This document shows, piece after piece, positions 57,101 to 64,000 of a DNA stretch of 64,000 bases (within the stretch, counting starts at the first letter, position 1; the number at the start of each line of letters is the position of its first letter). Source of the stretch: Marisa cornuarietis (lineage: Eukaryota > Mollusca > Gastropoda > Architaenioglossa > Ampullariidae); NCBI GenBank assembly GCA_004794655.1, contig SMMW01000540.1:124001-188000 (forward strand), written 5' to 3'. The position numbers were made by a program, and so were the translations under genes. The notes under the pieces are model-generated. The model did not search any database, was not told the DNA's origin, and saw only the letters and a list, made by a program, of their open reading frames with translations.

Positions 57101-58708
57101 GTACACTGTTAGCCGCACTTGTTGATCGTAAGTGCAAATTGTAGTGGATAATTAATTAATGGATGGGTTTTGGAAGCTAAAATTTACAGGTTAGGTTTAT
57201 ATTGCCTGTATCTACCGATATATGAAAACTTCGAAAACCATTCAGGTTGGTCTTTAAGAAGAAAAGCAATTCTTAATAAACATTGCTTATATTAACATTA
57301 TTATGAATAGTTATGCAAAGATCTTACTCCTGTCTTATGATCTGTATTATTAAGAGCCACCAACAAATGTTTTAACTGGGCAGAGAATTAAATAAAGCCC
57401 ATTTATCTGTTTCTGAAAGTAAGGGGGGATAAATATAAAGCATATTAACATATTCCTGTTAATATAAGGGATATGACAAAGAATTTCCTATGTTCAGAAT
57501 ATGTCAGGCAAAGCCATCATTATCAACTGAAGTAAGCCACCTACTTTAAAATATGAAATCTTATAGGTATAAAATGGTATAAGATCAGATATTAGAAGAC
57601 AATTAGACAGTTTTTTTTAATATTTACCTATAAAGTTAGCTTCTTAACACCTTTAATCTCCCTAATACCTTTATGAAAATTTAAACCCTTCAAACTCCTA
57701 AAAACACCTTTTAAATACTTTAAAATTTGATGTTATATTTCATCATGTCCGTTATTCATTGCATTTATCCATCATCATACAAAAACCAAGCCTCTACCTA
57801 AAACAATTAATATAAGGGATATGACAAAGAATTTCCTATGTTCAGAATATGTCAGGCAAAGCCATCATTATCAACTGAAGTAAGCCACCTACTTTAAAAT
57901 ATGAAATCTTATAGGTATAAAATGGTATAAGATCAGATATTAGAAGACAATTAGACAGTTTTTTTTAATATTTACCTATAAAGTTAGCTTCTTAACACCT
58001 TTAATCTCCCTGAATACCTTTATGAAAATTTAAACCCTTCAAACTCCTAAAAACACCTTTTAAATACTTTAAAATTTGATGTTATATTTCATCATGTCCG
58101 TTATTCATTGCATTTATCCATCATCATACAAAAACCAAGCCTCTACCTAAAACAATTATTTCAAAAATATTAACTGACATACTGTACTACTTGTACTGAC
58201 TTCATTTCAAAAGTTTTTGCTGACTGTTCAACAAAGGAGTTTTAGTCCAAATGCTGTTAGTTTGCGTGGTTATTGAATTTATTTTTCGCCTTATACTTAT
58301 TTCTGTGCTTCTGTATCTGCGTGAATTTTCACCACTAGGCTCTAAGGAACATCATCTCTGTTAACAACACATCGTAAGCCTAAGCCTAAGCCACAGTTTT
58401 AAGTCTACAAACTTAAAAACTGGCGCTTTACGAAACATGTTTGTTCCTGTGAATACAAGGGAATACTTTGCTTTTTTAATGCCACTATGTATACATAATT
58501 ATATATATAATCTTGTAAAGACACGTTGCATTAGCGAAATAATATTTCAACACATTCGTTCAGAATTCCAGCATCTTTGCTGGCGACCGCAGATTCCGAG
58601 TTTTAAGCTCACTTTGATCGAATTGACAAGCCCGCGGTTCCGAAGACTGTAGTAGAGTCGATTTCTGAGTTCTTCCGCTGACAGATATTCTGGCGCCTTA
58701 TCTGTCAT
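39077..58708 (-). CDS. OFD1: OFD1 centriole/centriolar-satellite protein, complete, 28 coding exons
   Basis: OFD1 acts at distal centrioles, basal bodies and centriolar satellites and is needed for cilium formation. Exons in order: 58708-58613, 56210-56010, 55740-55681, 55227-55197, 55027-54920, 54551-54409, 54090-54001, 52895-52812, 52545-52439, 51803-51684, 51324-51251, 51075-50984, 50435-50358, 50152-50085, 49688-49645, 48509-48358, 44693-44582, 44414-44366, 43920-43599, 43410-43278, 42990-42886, 42698-42593, 42362-42259, 41959-41795, 41074-40971, 40560-40447, 39619-39567, 39110-39077. Sum 2949 nt, 982 residues plus stop, all phases matching; the human protein is about 1012. Landmarks: LisH (residues ~9-32), NSLVADHLLRGKYEYTLGVF (exon 2), coiled coil (~165-570), serine/proline-rich tail (~570-880), acidic/basic helix with DPVMLQYMAKVKAMKE (exon 26), and the DDW ending. 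No exon is missing or broken. Confidence 0.95.
41795..41959 (-). other. OFD1: OFD1 exon 24 with an 11-residue tandem repeat
   Basis: The exon is 165 nt, phase 1 to 1. After a serine-rich start it carries three tandem units: SLDNAWKQTPS, SLDDAWKQTPT, SLDDAWR. At DNA level the unit is 33 bp and the second and third copies differ by few bases. An array of acidic SLDDAW motifs recalls the DDW end of the protein itself. Confidence 0.9.
43599..43920 (-). other. OFD1: OFD1 exon 19 (largest exon)
   Basis: The exon is 322 nt and encodes the serine-rich linker after the coiled coil, with DSDLDLIPSFRHRHLSEFSD and then a short heptad stretch LAEARYRLQGLEKEAQ that leads into exon 20 (NLERAYQDFHCHM). This matches the second, short coiled coil of vertebrate OFD1. 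Confidence 0.88.
43958..43978. repeat. (TA)n microsatellite
   Basis: A run of about eight TA units lies in the OFD1 intron just upstream of exon 19. It is simple sequence only. Confidence 0.9.
45360..45608. repeat. GC-rich unassigned insert in OFD1 intron 16
   Basis: This is a 250-bp block much richer in G+C than the surrounding intron, abutting the left TTAA of the Kolobok-like element. The minus frame is open for 74 residues across the junction but has no recognised similarity. It may be a fragment of another repeat into which the Kolobok-like element jumped. Confidence 0.35.
45609..48171 (-). mobile_element. Kolobok-like DNA transposon with ~0.35-kb inverted repeats and TTAA flanks
   Basis: TTAA lies at 45609-45612 and 48168-48171. 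The ends (ATGGCGGAACTCCTT left; AGGCGGAACTTCTTG right, reverse-complemented) start inverted repeats that run to about 46,010 and 47,790. Shared blocks include GTGGAGATCACAGG/GTAGAGATCACAGG, CAATAAAACGTCTTTCTCA and AAAATGACACAAA-like stretches. The minus strand between them carries a degenerate transposase. It lies in OFD1 intron 16 (44694-48357). TTAA preference plus this transposase type fits the Kolobok group; assignment by eye only. Confidence 0.8.
46664..47400 (-). pseudogene. Kolobok-like DDE transposase remnant
   Basis: Read on the minus strand: GISVMTDARHACRKTSYHTD with THKVLNIQHITKEDD (about 47,270-47,130), then HVHDHNMEINKLVRTKG and NERWHVAKSWDEK (about 47,070-46,960), then TLYPQLTDKTAAFRDHVYWC and ENCEGDRSRRRHLLDRC (46,925-46,790). 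The acidic residues in MTDARH and VHDHN are the likely catalytic positions. Several frameshifts separate the blocks, so it is inactive. Confidence 0.7.
48510..49644 (-). other. OFD1 intron 15, with unassigned segment at 48,850-49,400
   Basis: The right half is ordinary AT-rich intron. The segment 48,850-49,400 is more balanced in base composition and reads openly on the plus strand for 98 residues (48,929-49,225). No similarity is recognised; it is probably an old repeat. Confidence 0.35.
53021..53809 (-). mobile_element. Internally deleted piggyBac-like element in OFD1 intron 7
   Basis: It is flanked by TTAA (53017-53020 and 53810-53813) and ends in a perfect 12-bp inverted repeat CCCTTTGAGCCC. 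A minus-strand frame from 53599 to 53174 encodes an acidic piggyBac-like N-terminal part (DYSDSEIDFESDDFATDSD) joined directly to a C-terminal cysteine-rich finger (CMECKQYLCIKRGSTCWEDW), with one internal TAA. The whole catalytic domain is missing, so it is non-autonomous. At 789 bp it is much shorter than a full element. Confidence 0.88.
56010..56210 (-). other. OFD1: OFD1 exon 2: TOF/LisH-associated block
   Basis: The exon is 67 codons, phase 0 to phase 0, between GTACAG and GATAAG|GTATTA. It contains LRAANSLVADHLLRGKYEY and FLPESGLAQDK, the most conserved part of OFD1. This exon alone identifies the gene. Confidence 0.95.
56691..57257. mobile_element. Foldback MITE, ~280-bp arms, TTAA flanks
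   Basis: TTAA at 56691-56694 and 57254-57257 bounds a near-perfect palindrome. The left end AGACCAACCTGAATGGTTT is matched by the reversed right end. Inner matching blocks include TAATTAATTATCC, GTACTACGTCACACTAGTGCA and CACCAAACAGAGAGAGA. The arms meet at about 56,970-56,990 with a loop of some 20 bases. No protein is encoded. It lies in OFD1 intron 1. The TTAA target suggests mobilisation by a piggyBac- or Kolobok-type transposase. Confidence 0.9.
57459..58158. repeat. Tandem duplication, 2 x ~349 bp, nearly identical
   Basis: Copy 1 (about 57,459-57,807) and copy 2 (about 57,808-58,158) both run from AATATAAGGGATATGACAAA to CCTCTACCTAAAACAATTA. The one difference I see is an added G in copy 2 (CTCCCTGAATACC versus CTCCCTAATACC). 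It lies within OFD1 intron 1 and is noncoding. The near identity means a recent event or an assembly artefact. Confidence 0.92.
58613..58708 (-). other. OFD1: OFD1 exon 1: start codon and LisH motif
   Basis: The ATG at 58708 opens 32 codons (MTDKAPEYLSAEELRNRLYY...SIK) ending at AAA|GTGAGC. The LisH core is AEELRNRLYYSLRNRGLV. The start agrees with the length before LisH in vertebrate OFD1. Upstream in-frame sequence has another Met 22 codons earlier, but it lacks similarity. Confidence 0.88.
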
Positions 58709-59247
58709 TTTGATCGTGGTAAATTTCTGAAATGCAAAGTAACTTAAAATCCGTCCAGAAATGTAGTACTTCAATCCACCACAAGCAGTTTACCAAATAG
58801 AAGCGCTTGGCTAGTAACAGCAGCCATGATGAAATCAAACAGCTCCGCACAGAATTCAGTTTCTGCACACAACTGTCAAAATAAGTTCGAGATAACAGTG
58901 ATTACAAAAAAAATAAAAATAAAAATAAATAAATAAATAAAATCTGTTCCCGAAATACTGAACCAACGTACAGCTAAAATAATCACCACAATACACAATG
59001 ATCACTACCAATTTACAGTTATTTTAACTTTTTACGAAAATGTTAACAGCTGCGACTAACCGATGGTTAGGCTAAGCCAGAGGGGTATATCTATTCTATA
59101 CTCTGTAGCTCAGCTTCACATTAAAACTAAAAAGATATAAGGATATTACACAGCCTGTACTTTTTTTCTCATGGTCGTTTAGTGTTGGGACATGGATCTG
59201 CCAGGGCATCGGAAGTACTAAACCGTTATAAAAGAGAGAGAGAAATC
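58709..59247. promoter_or_regulatory. OFD1 upstream flank, presumed promoter
   Basis: This is the sequence upstream of the OFD1 ATG (58708, minus strand). It has no coding signal and includes an AAATA-type simple repeat (58,912-58,940). No TATA box or CpG island stands out. The transcription start cannot be placed. Confidence 0.35.
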
Positions 59248-59378
59248 ATGAACGTTGATCTACTGGACTGCCAGCAGACGATTTTTTTCAATTAAGTCGG
59301 AGAGCCGCGAGAACGAGGCTCGGAAAAAAAGCAGCTTCCGGTAGCGAACGATGATGACAACAATGGCACCAGTTAAGG

Positions 59379-59555
59379 CCGCGGTTCTCAACCTGGGGGG
59401 GCGCGCCCCCAAGGGGGGCGCAAGCTGCTGAAAAGGGGGCCGCAAAGGCGGTCATTTTCTCATATCTCATATAGGTATTAGTGGCTAAGGGGGGCGTGCG
59501 GACGTACCTTTATTCGTCTGGGGGGGCGTCACAAGTAAAAGGTTGAGAAACGCTG
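59379..59555. mobile_element. hAT MITE (177 bp) of the same family as the HERC2-intron hAT
   Basis: It is flanked by a perfect 8-bp duplication AGTTAAGG (59371-59378 and 59556-59563). The left end is CCGCGGTTCTCAACC; the right end reversed is CAGCGTTTCTCAACC. The last ~90 bases match the right end of the 1582-3157 element (GGACGTACCTTTATTCGTCT versus GGACATACCTTTTTTCATCT; GGGGGGGCGTCACAAGTAAA in both). It is an internally deleted derivative nested inside the P-like element. Confidence 0.92.
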
Positions 59556-59589
59556 AGTTAAGGAATATAAACAGCCAGGAAGTGCATGG

Positions 59590-59734
59590 TAACTCCTGCA
59601 GCATGGAAGGATGCCACTGTGCAAGTTACAAATGTTTTGGTGTAAGTTTTTTTCGCCTTCCGTGGCCAGGTATATCAAAAGAGCAAGAAGAGTGGCGAGC
59701 GGCTCTCATTCATGCTAAAGGCCAGCGGATTTAG
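59590..59734 (+). pseudogene. THAP-domain fragment
   Basis: The frame reads SCSMEGCHCASYKCFGVSFF, then RLPWPGISKEQEEWRAALIH, then stops at 59732-59734. This is the first half of a THAP finger: the Cys pair, the FRLP motif and the conserved W. The C-terminal Cys-His pair is missing, cut off just before the hairpin. It is transposon-derived. Confidence 0.72.
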
Positions 59735-59735
59735 T

Positions 59736-59816
59736 CCGATTTCCGTTTCCGGAGACGCAGCACGACGATGGAATCTACGTCCATCATCGTGCTGCGTCTC
59801 CGGAAACGGAAATTGG
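59736..59816. repeat. 36-bp perfect-type hairpin inside the P-like element
   Basis: Left arm 59736-59771 and right arm 59781-59816 are inverse complements with two mismatches, separated by a 9-base loop. The arms contain TTCCGTTTCCGGAGACGCAG. The stem is GC-rich and would be very stable as single-stranded DNA or RNA. It lies where the THAP frame ends. Confidence 0.92.
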
Positions 59817-59924
59817 ATTGAATCCCGCTAGCCGAGACTAGCGGTTCAGAACTTCGCAAGAGGCTAAGCGTTGGTCTCGGCATTTCGTCAGCAGTCCAGT
59901 AGATCAACGTTCATGGAGAAATGA

Positions 59925-60370
59925 AACAATTGTAACGCCTGCAGGTACTGCTTTGTACCTCCTCGAGCTGTACCCCGTTCATGAAGATATATCTGCTTTG
60001 CCATGCCCGATGGTGTTCACCATGACTTTGCTCTTGTCCGTGGCGATATCTACCCCGTATATATGCACTCGCACTGTTAGTTTGTGAGGTCCTGTAACTC
60101 GCTGTTGCTGCCTGCCATCAGATCGACGTCATCTAGTCCTTCTTACCCTCCCCTTCCCTCTAATTGCTACTTTACCCATCTTTCTCGGCAGAATCACTAT
60201 ATTTCTCAGTTCCTGTTTCTTTATGCCTTTTGTTTTCTGTTTCGTCGTCAGTACTGTCGTTTTCTTTCGTCCCCTTTGTTCTGTATCTACTATAGTCCAC
60301 GTCTCTTCCTAGCTCGTTGCGCTAAGAGCATGCTCTCTATGAGTGTGAATATGTGCTATAAAAATCTTCA
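59925..60370. other. Unassigned intergenic stretch
   Basis: Pyrimidine-rich on the plus strand, with open frames lacking known similarity. It ends in a short (TTA)n run (60,375-60,389) next to the LINE remnant, which could be that element's 3' tail. Confidence 0.35.
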
Positions 60371-60371
60371 C

Positions 60372-61960
60372 TATTATTATTATTATTAGCTGGAAAGGGT
60401 GTAGGTTACATATAGTGGTCTCCCGCCGATGAACACAGAGGTGTACTGCATGGTTAGGAAGGGCATCACACACAGCACTTTCCAGATAGAGGTCAAACAG
60501 CACTGGAGACAAAGACCATATCTGGAAAATGTTCTCCCATTGTTGAGGAATACTGAGCTCATGGAGTCATTGCACAGCGCTTCGATGATTCGAACAAGAA
60601 TTTCATCTATTTTGAATTTCACGTGCCACAGCCCCTCATGCCAATGAAATTATGGTGGAGATCCTTTTGCTGTGCTGTAGGACGCGACCGTTGAAGAGCT
60701 GTTGAGCCGTACGTCAGGGGTACGTGCTTCTGAGCTTCCTCTTCCACTAGCAGATCCTCAGCCATGTGAAACGGTTTTGGATCATCTTCAACATAACCTT
60801 GCCCGGGTGACTTATTGTATAGGCTTATTGTTCGATAGTTCTGGCATTGCTTGCTGTTATTTTAATTCGGAAGGGGTATAACCATGCAGTGGATCCATTT
60901 TTTGGCCACTTAATTTTGTTTTCCGTTATTTTGAGACCCTCTTCCCCACCACATTTTAGCAGCTCCGATGAGACATTGTCGACCCCAGGGAAGGAGAGTT
61001 TCCTCCATTCAGGCTATACATGTGTCCGATTCGACCTCTTCCTGTTGGACTGGTTTCTGTTTCTTGCAGTGTTATTGGACGCTACCTGCTTGCCTTGTAA
61101 AGGGGGGGATGATTTCAGCAGAAGTTGTAGAGGTCGTTGCAGTTTTTAGTCCATCGGTTGAGTACAGTCTTATGTTCTTAGAAGATGATAATTAAGCGAT
61201 TTTCGATAACTGATATTCTCTGCTCGCCTCCCTTGTCAAGGGTTAGATGTAAGCAAAAGGCCTGCTGTTTTCCCATGCCAAATCTCACAGCATTGTTCTT
61301 CAATCCATTTATTCCAAGCTGTCTTCTTCCCATTCCTAATATTGCTGTTGACCTTCCTGTACTCAACTGCTTCTTCGAAGCTGTTCTTTTTTCTCACAGT
61401 TCAGGGCCCTTCTTTGGTCTCAAAAGTCAAGAACCTCCTTCAGACCTAGAGTTGCTTTTTCTTTAGCCTCCCTAAAACTGATTTGGCTGTGGACAGGAGC
61501 GCCTCTTTGATGTTTTCAGAGTGGGTATCCACATCACCGTCGGTCATGTTAAGGGAGGTGAACTTGCCTCCAACTTGGGCCTTGTATAGTTTCACATCGT
61601 TTGGGTCCCGCAGGATGTCCAGGTCAAAACAAATTCTGTGGTCGGACGAAGGACGCTTCACTTTCTGCTTCAGCAGGAGGCTTAAGACGAGGCTGTGAAC
61701 GCTCCTTATACCCCTCATGGATACACCCTCGTTTTAATCTTGTTGATGTATGATTTGAATCGCTTCGGCAACAAGATGTAGTCGATCTGGTTCTGTATCG
61801 ACCCATCCGAGGAAGGCTAGGTCGCCGTCCACGACCTTTTATGGAGATGAAGGGCTTTGATCAGAGTAATTGGTGAGCTCGTGTACGTTTCCGCATTGAT
61901 GGAGCGTGCGGACGTTCCACGTTCCAATAGTTGTTCCTTATGTCAGCATGACTCCAGTTG
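60372..61960 (-). mobile_element. RTE-like LINE remnant (endonuclease, linker, partial reverse transcriptase)
   Basis: On the minus strand the parts are in order. The endonuclease start is IGTWNVRTLHQCGNVHELT (~61,945-61,870). Later endonuclease is NQIDYI-like and SDHSLVLSLLLKQKVKRP (~61,780-61,650). The linker is SENIKEALLSTAKSVLGRLK and NSNIRNGKKTAWNKW-like (~61,560-61,290). Partial reverse-transcriptase stretches are GGE..KITENKIKWPKNGST and ISHPGKVMLKMIQNRF-like (~60,960-60,740), and SPVLFDLYLESAVCDALPN (60,512-60,450). Many frameshifts, stops and at least one internal gap make it dead. Confidence 0.78.
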
Positions 61961-64000
61961 TACACTTTTCGCTCACCCCTCCCGGGAGCATGCCGGCGGG
62001 GAGCACGGTCGTGACCGATCCGGCATGTTGACGATGTTGTTAGCCATGCTGTGACTCATTATGACTCTTTCTCTGGGCTAATGCGCTTGGTTGCACTCAT
62101 CTCCTCTCCAATTCACACGACACTCACAGTCGATACCCGTCCACTCGACAGCTCACCTTGGACACGAAGACGCGGGGGCTGGTCCCTGGCCAGTACTTTC
62201 ATCGTGGAGAGCTTACGCCCTGATGCAGTGTTAACCTCCCGATTTTCTGTCAGGATTCACTCTCTAAACCATTATCTTTTCCACGATTTCTCACAAGGAA
62301 ATGAGGTTTTTGTAGGGGTTTTTGCCCTTTGGTCTTCATCTCTTTCGAGATTTGCCACAAGGCAATGGGACAATTTGCCCTTTGTTCAGGGTGAGGTTCG
62401 AAAACAGTACTAATGCCCGGTTTGACACTAAAGCTGTGCGTGTGGGCCTCTGAGAATGGAGCCTGAATGTAGCTGTGCTTCTTCTGACGTAGTGCAGTCA
62501 TGCGAACGCCCCTGCTGTGGCATTAGCTCGAATAGTGAAAACAAGCAAAACCGAACCGAGCTCTTGTTCCAATAGGCAATATTGTTCAGGCTGATGAGTA
62601 AATTGACTAGAGTTACCTGCCGAGTGATTACTTTCAAGTATTATATACCCGGCCTGTCTGCTCCTCTTGGTCAGTGCCTTTACGTTCCATGCACTAACCT
62701 GAACAGAGCCTCTGGATCATCAGCAGAGACGATCCCACGTTGATTCAGTGTAGCGTGTGTACTGCCTGGACTTCTAAGGGCATTACAGACCAGTTACTGC
62801 TCAATCTTATACCTGTCTCCAGTCCGCCTTGTATACCGCAGCTGGGGTAGTGTTGACATAAAATTGTGAGAATGGTGGAAGCCGTGTGTGTGTGTGTGTG
62901 CGTGCATGCGCGCCCGCGAGAGAGACGAGAGAAATGCATGTGTGCATGTATTAATGCGCGCCCACGTGCAGCAATAAATGCACGAATATATGTAGACATG
63001 TAGGTTCGTTGATGCATGTGAGAGATGTTTTTTCTGCTCAATCTTTGTCGATCGCTCGCTCTACCATCCACCAAATGCAACACTTTGGATTTGGGCTCTA
63101 CCCACCCGCTCCCTCCAAAAGAAGAAACAATTGTTTTGAAGATGGCGACATCGCTAGTAGACACAGAAACACTGGTCAGTGCATCCTTCGCCTGGGCCCG
63201 ATCACCTGCTACTTAGCCTTTGATACGTGATCACAGGGAGGCAGCACGTTTGACACCGCGAGAGGCGAGGGCAACACGTAGCTCGTGCAACCACCGCTAC
63301 GTCACGACCTGACGATCACGTCTGGTCCTGAGGTCAGCTTTGCGAAGAGACTTTGAGGGCTCCGGCCTGGCATTCTCATAATCTCCCCATGGGCCAGGAA
63401 AAGGGAAGAAAAACTTCTTTGCTTTTGACAACTAAACTCGAAAGTGTGACAAAGAGATTTTTCTAGAGAAGTCATCGTGAAGGTGATCGAGTGGGCAATA
63501 TACATATTGCTTTTGTTCTCCATATTGTATGAAATATGACGTGTTGATTAGTCAGAATCAAAACCTGAAAAGACATCAGTCAACAGCTCACGTTAGCTTA
63601 GGGACCGGAGTATTTTTTTTTTCAAACATCTTGCATGTGCGTCCATCTGACCGTCCATTGCTCCTGGAATACTGCAACCGACAGGTAACCGCTATGAAGC
63701 TGCTAGTGCTTGTTCTGGGTAAGGGAAAACTCAATTTTTATACGAAGTTTCACCTTCTGTTTGAAGTTGCTTACCTTTTATGAACAAGAATATGTACTCC
63801 CTACTCTTTCTTTGATAGTAAGTAAGCAGGCATGTAAGAGTTTTATTTGTTCAGTCGTGACCCGTGAAATCGTCACCATATCTGACACTTTAAACTATAG
63901 TTTATAGACTCTAAAATTATTATACCATTTATTAAAATAAAACAGGATCTTGAATCAATCCCACAGTAATATTAATGTGTTGTTGAAAACAATTTGTGTA
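61961..64000. other. Right-hand intergenic stretch
   Basis: 62,000-62,700 is GC-richer and may be the 5' part of the LINE or another repeat. A (TG)n/CG-rich run lies at 62,885-62,960. A tiny plus-strand frame ATGAAGCTGCTAGTGCTTGT followed by a GTAAGG donor lies at 63,693-63,719. I see no convincing host exon. Confidence 0.4.

Larger units (their letters stand above)
59247..59915 (+). mobile_element. P-like non-autonomous transposon carrying a THAP domain
   Basis: The ends CATGAACGTTGATCTACTGG (left, 59247) and its exact inverse (right, to 59915) form a 25-bp perfect terminal repeat. They are flanked by the 7-bp direct repeat GAGAAAT on both sides (59240-59246 and 59916-59922). A THAP-type zinc-finger start lies inside, as do a 36-bp hairpin (59,736-59,816) and a nested hAT MITE (59,379-59,555). 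THAP plus a CATGA-type end plus a 7-8-bp duplication points to the P superfamily. The transposase body is absent. Confidence 0.8.

Noticed and set aside
57459..58158. CRISPR-like or satellite array
   Set aside because: There are only two long copies without spacers; it is a simple tandem duplication in a eukaryotic intron.
62745..63164. 139-codon minus-strand frame
   Set aside because: Largely low-complexity His/Thr/Ala translation of a TG/CG-rich run; no similarity recognised.

Overview
This is a window of animal nuclear DNA. It has AT-rich introns with GT..AG junctions, long intron-rich genes, and many DNA transposons, LINE remnants and tRNA-derived SINEs. The three host genes are animal orthologues. 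Repeat content and exon style suggest an invertebrate lophotrochozoan, most likely a mollusc (gastropod-like); that placement is inference from general appearance, not a diagnostic marker.

Layout. (1) 1-18,800, minus strand: the 5' part of HERC2, the giant HECT/RCC1 ubiquitin ligase. A 5'UTR exon near 18,705 and seven coding exons (17,709 down to 255) give the first 390 residues in one unbroken spliced frame; the rest lies beyond the left edge. (2) 19,028-34,898, plus strand: an SH3D19-like gene of 15 coding exons, 1413 residues, with a long proline-rich N-terminal part and five C-terminal SH3 domains. It starts head-to-head with HERC2 across about 300 bp, a probable shared promoter. (3) 39,077-58,708, minus strand: a complete OFD1 orthologue (28 coding exons, 982 residues; LisH domain, long coiled coil, acidic DDW end), convergent with the SH3D19-like gene. 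(4) 58,709-64,000: no convincing host gene, mainly transposon remnants.

All exon junctions were worked out by hand from splice sites and phase. The exon lengths sum to multiples of three for each gene (1170, 4242 and 2949 nt), which is a strong internal check.

Mobile DNA fills the introns and flanks: two hAT elements with 8-bp target duplications plus two short hAT-like MITEs, a Kolobok-like element with very long inverted ends and TTAA flanks, an internally deleted piggyBac-like element, a 0.57-kb foldback MITE, a P-like element carrying a THAP domain with a hAT MITE nested in it, a THAP/SWIM remnant, a LINE fragment with a 2A-like NPGP motif, an RTE-like LINE, and three copies of one SINE family. 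The most striking item is a hAT element inserted exactly on the 5' splice site of HERC2 exon 4: its 8-bp target duplication copies the whole donor, so splicing can survive. HERC2 and OFD1 work in ubiquitin signalling/centrosome and centriole/cilium biology; SH3D19-type proteins are adaptors in endocytosis and shedding. No functional link among the three is implied by adjacency.
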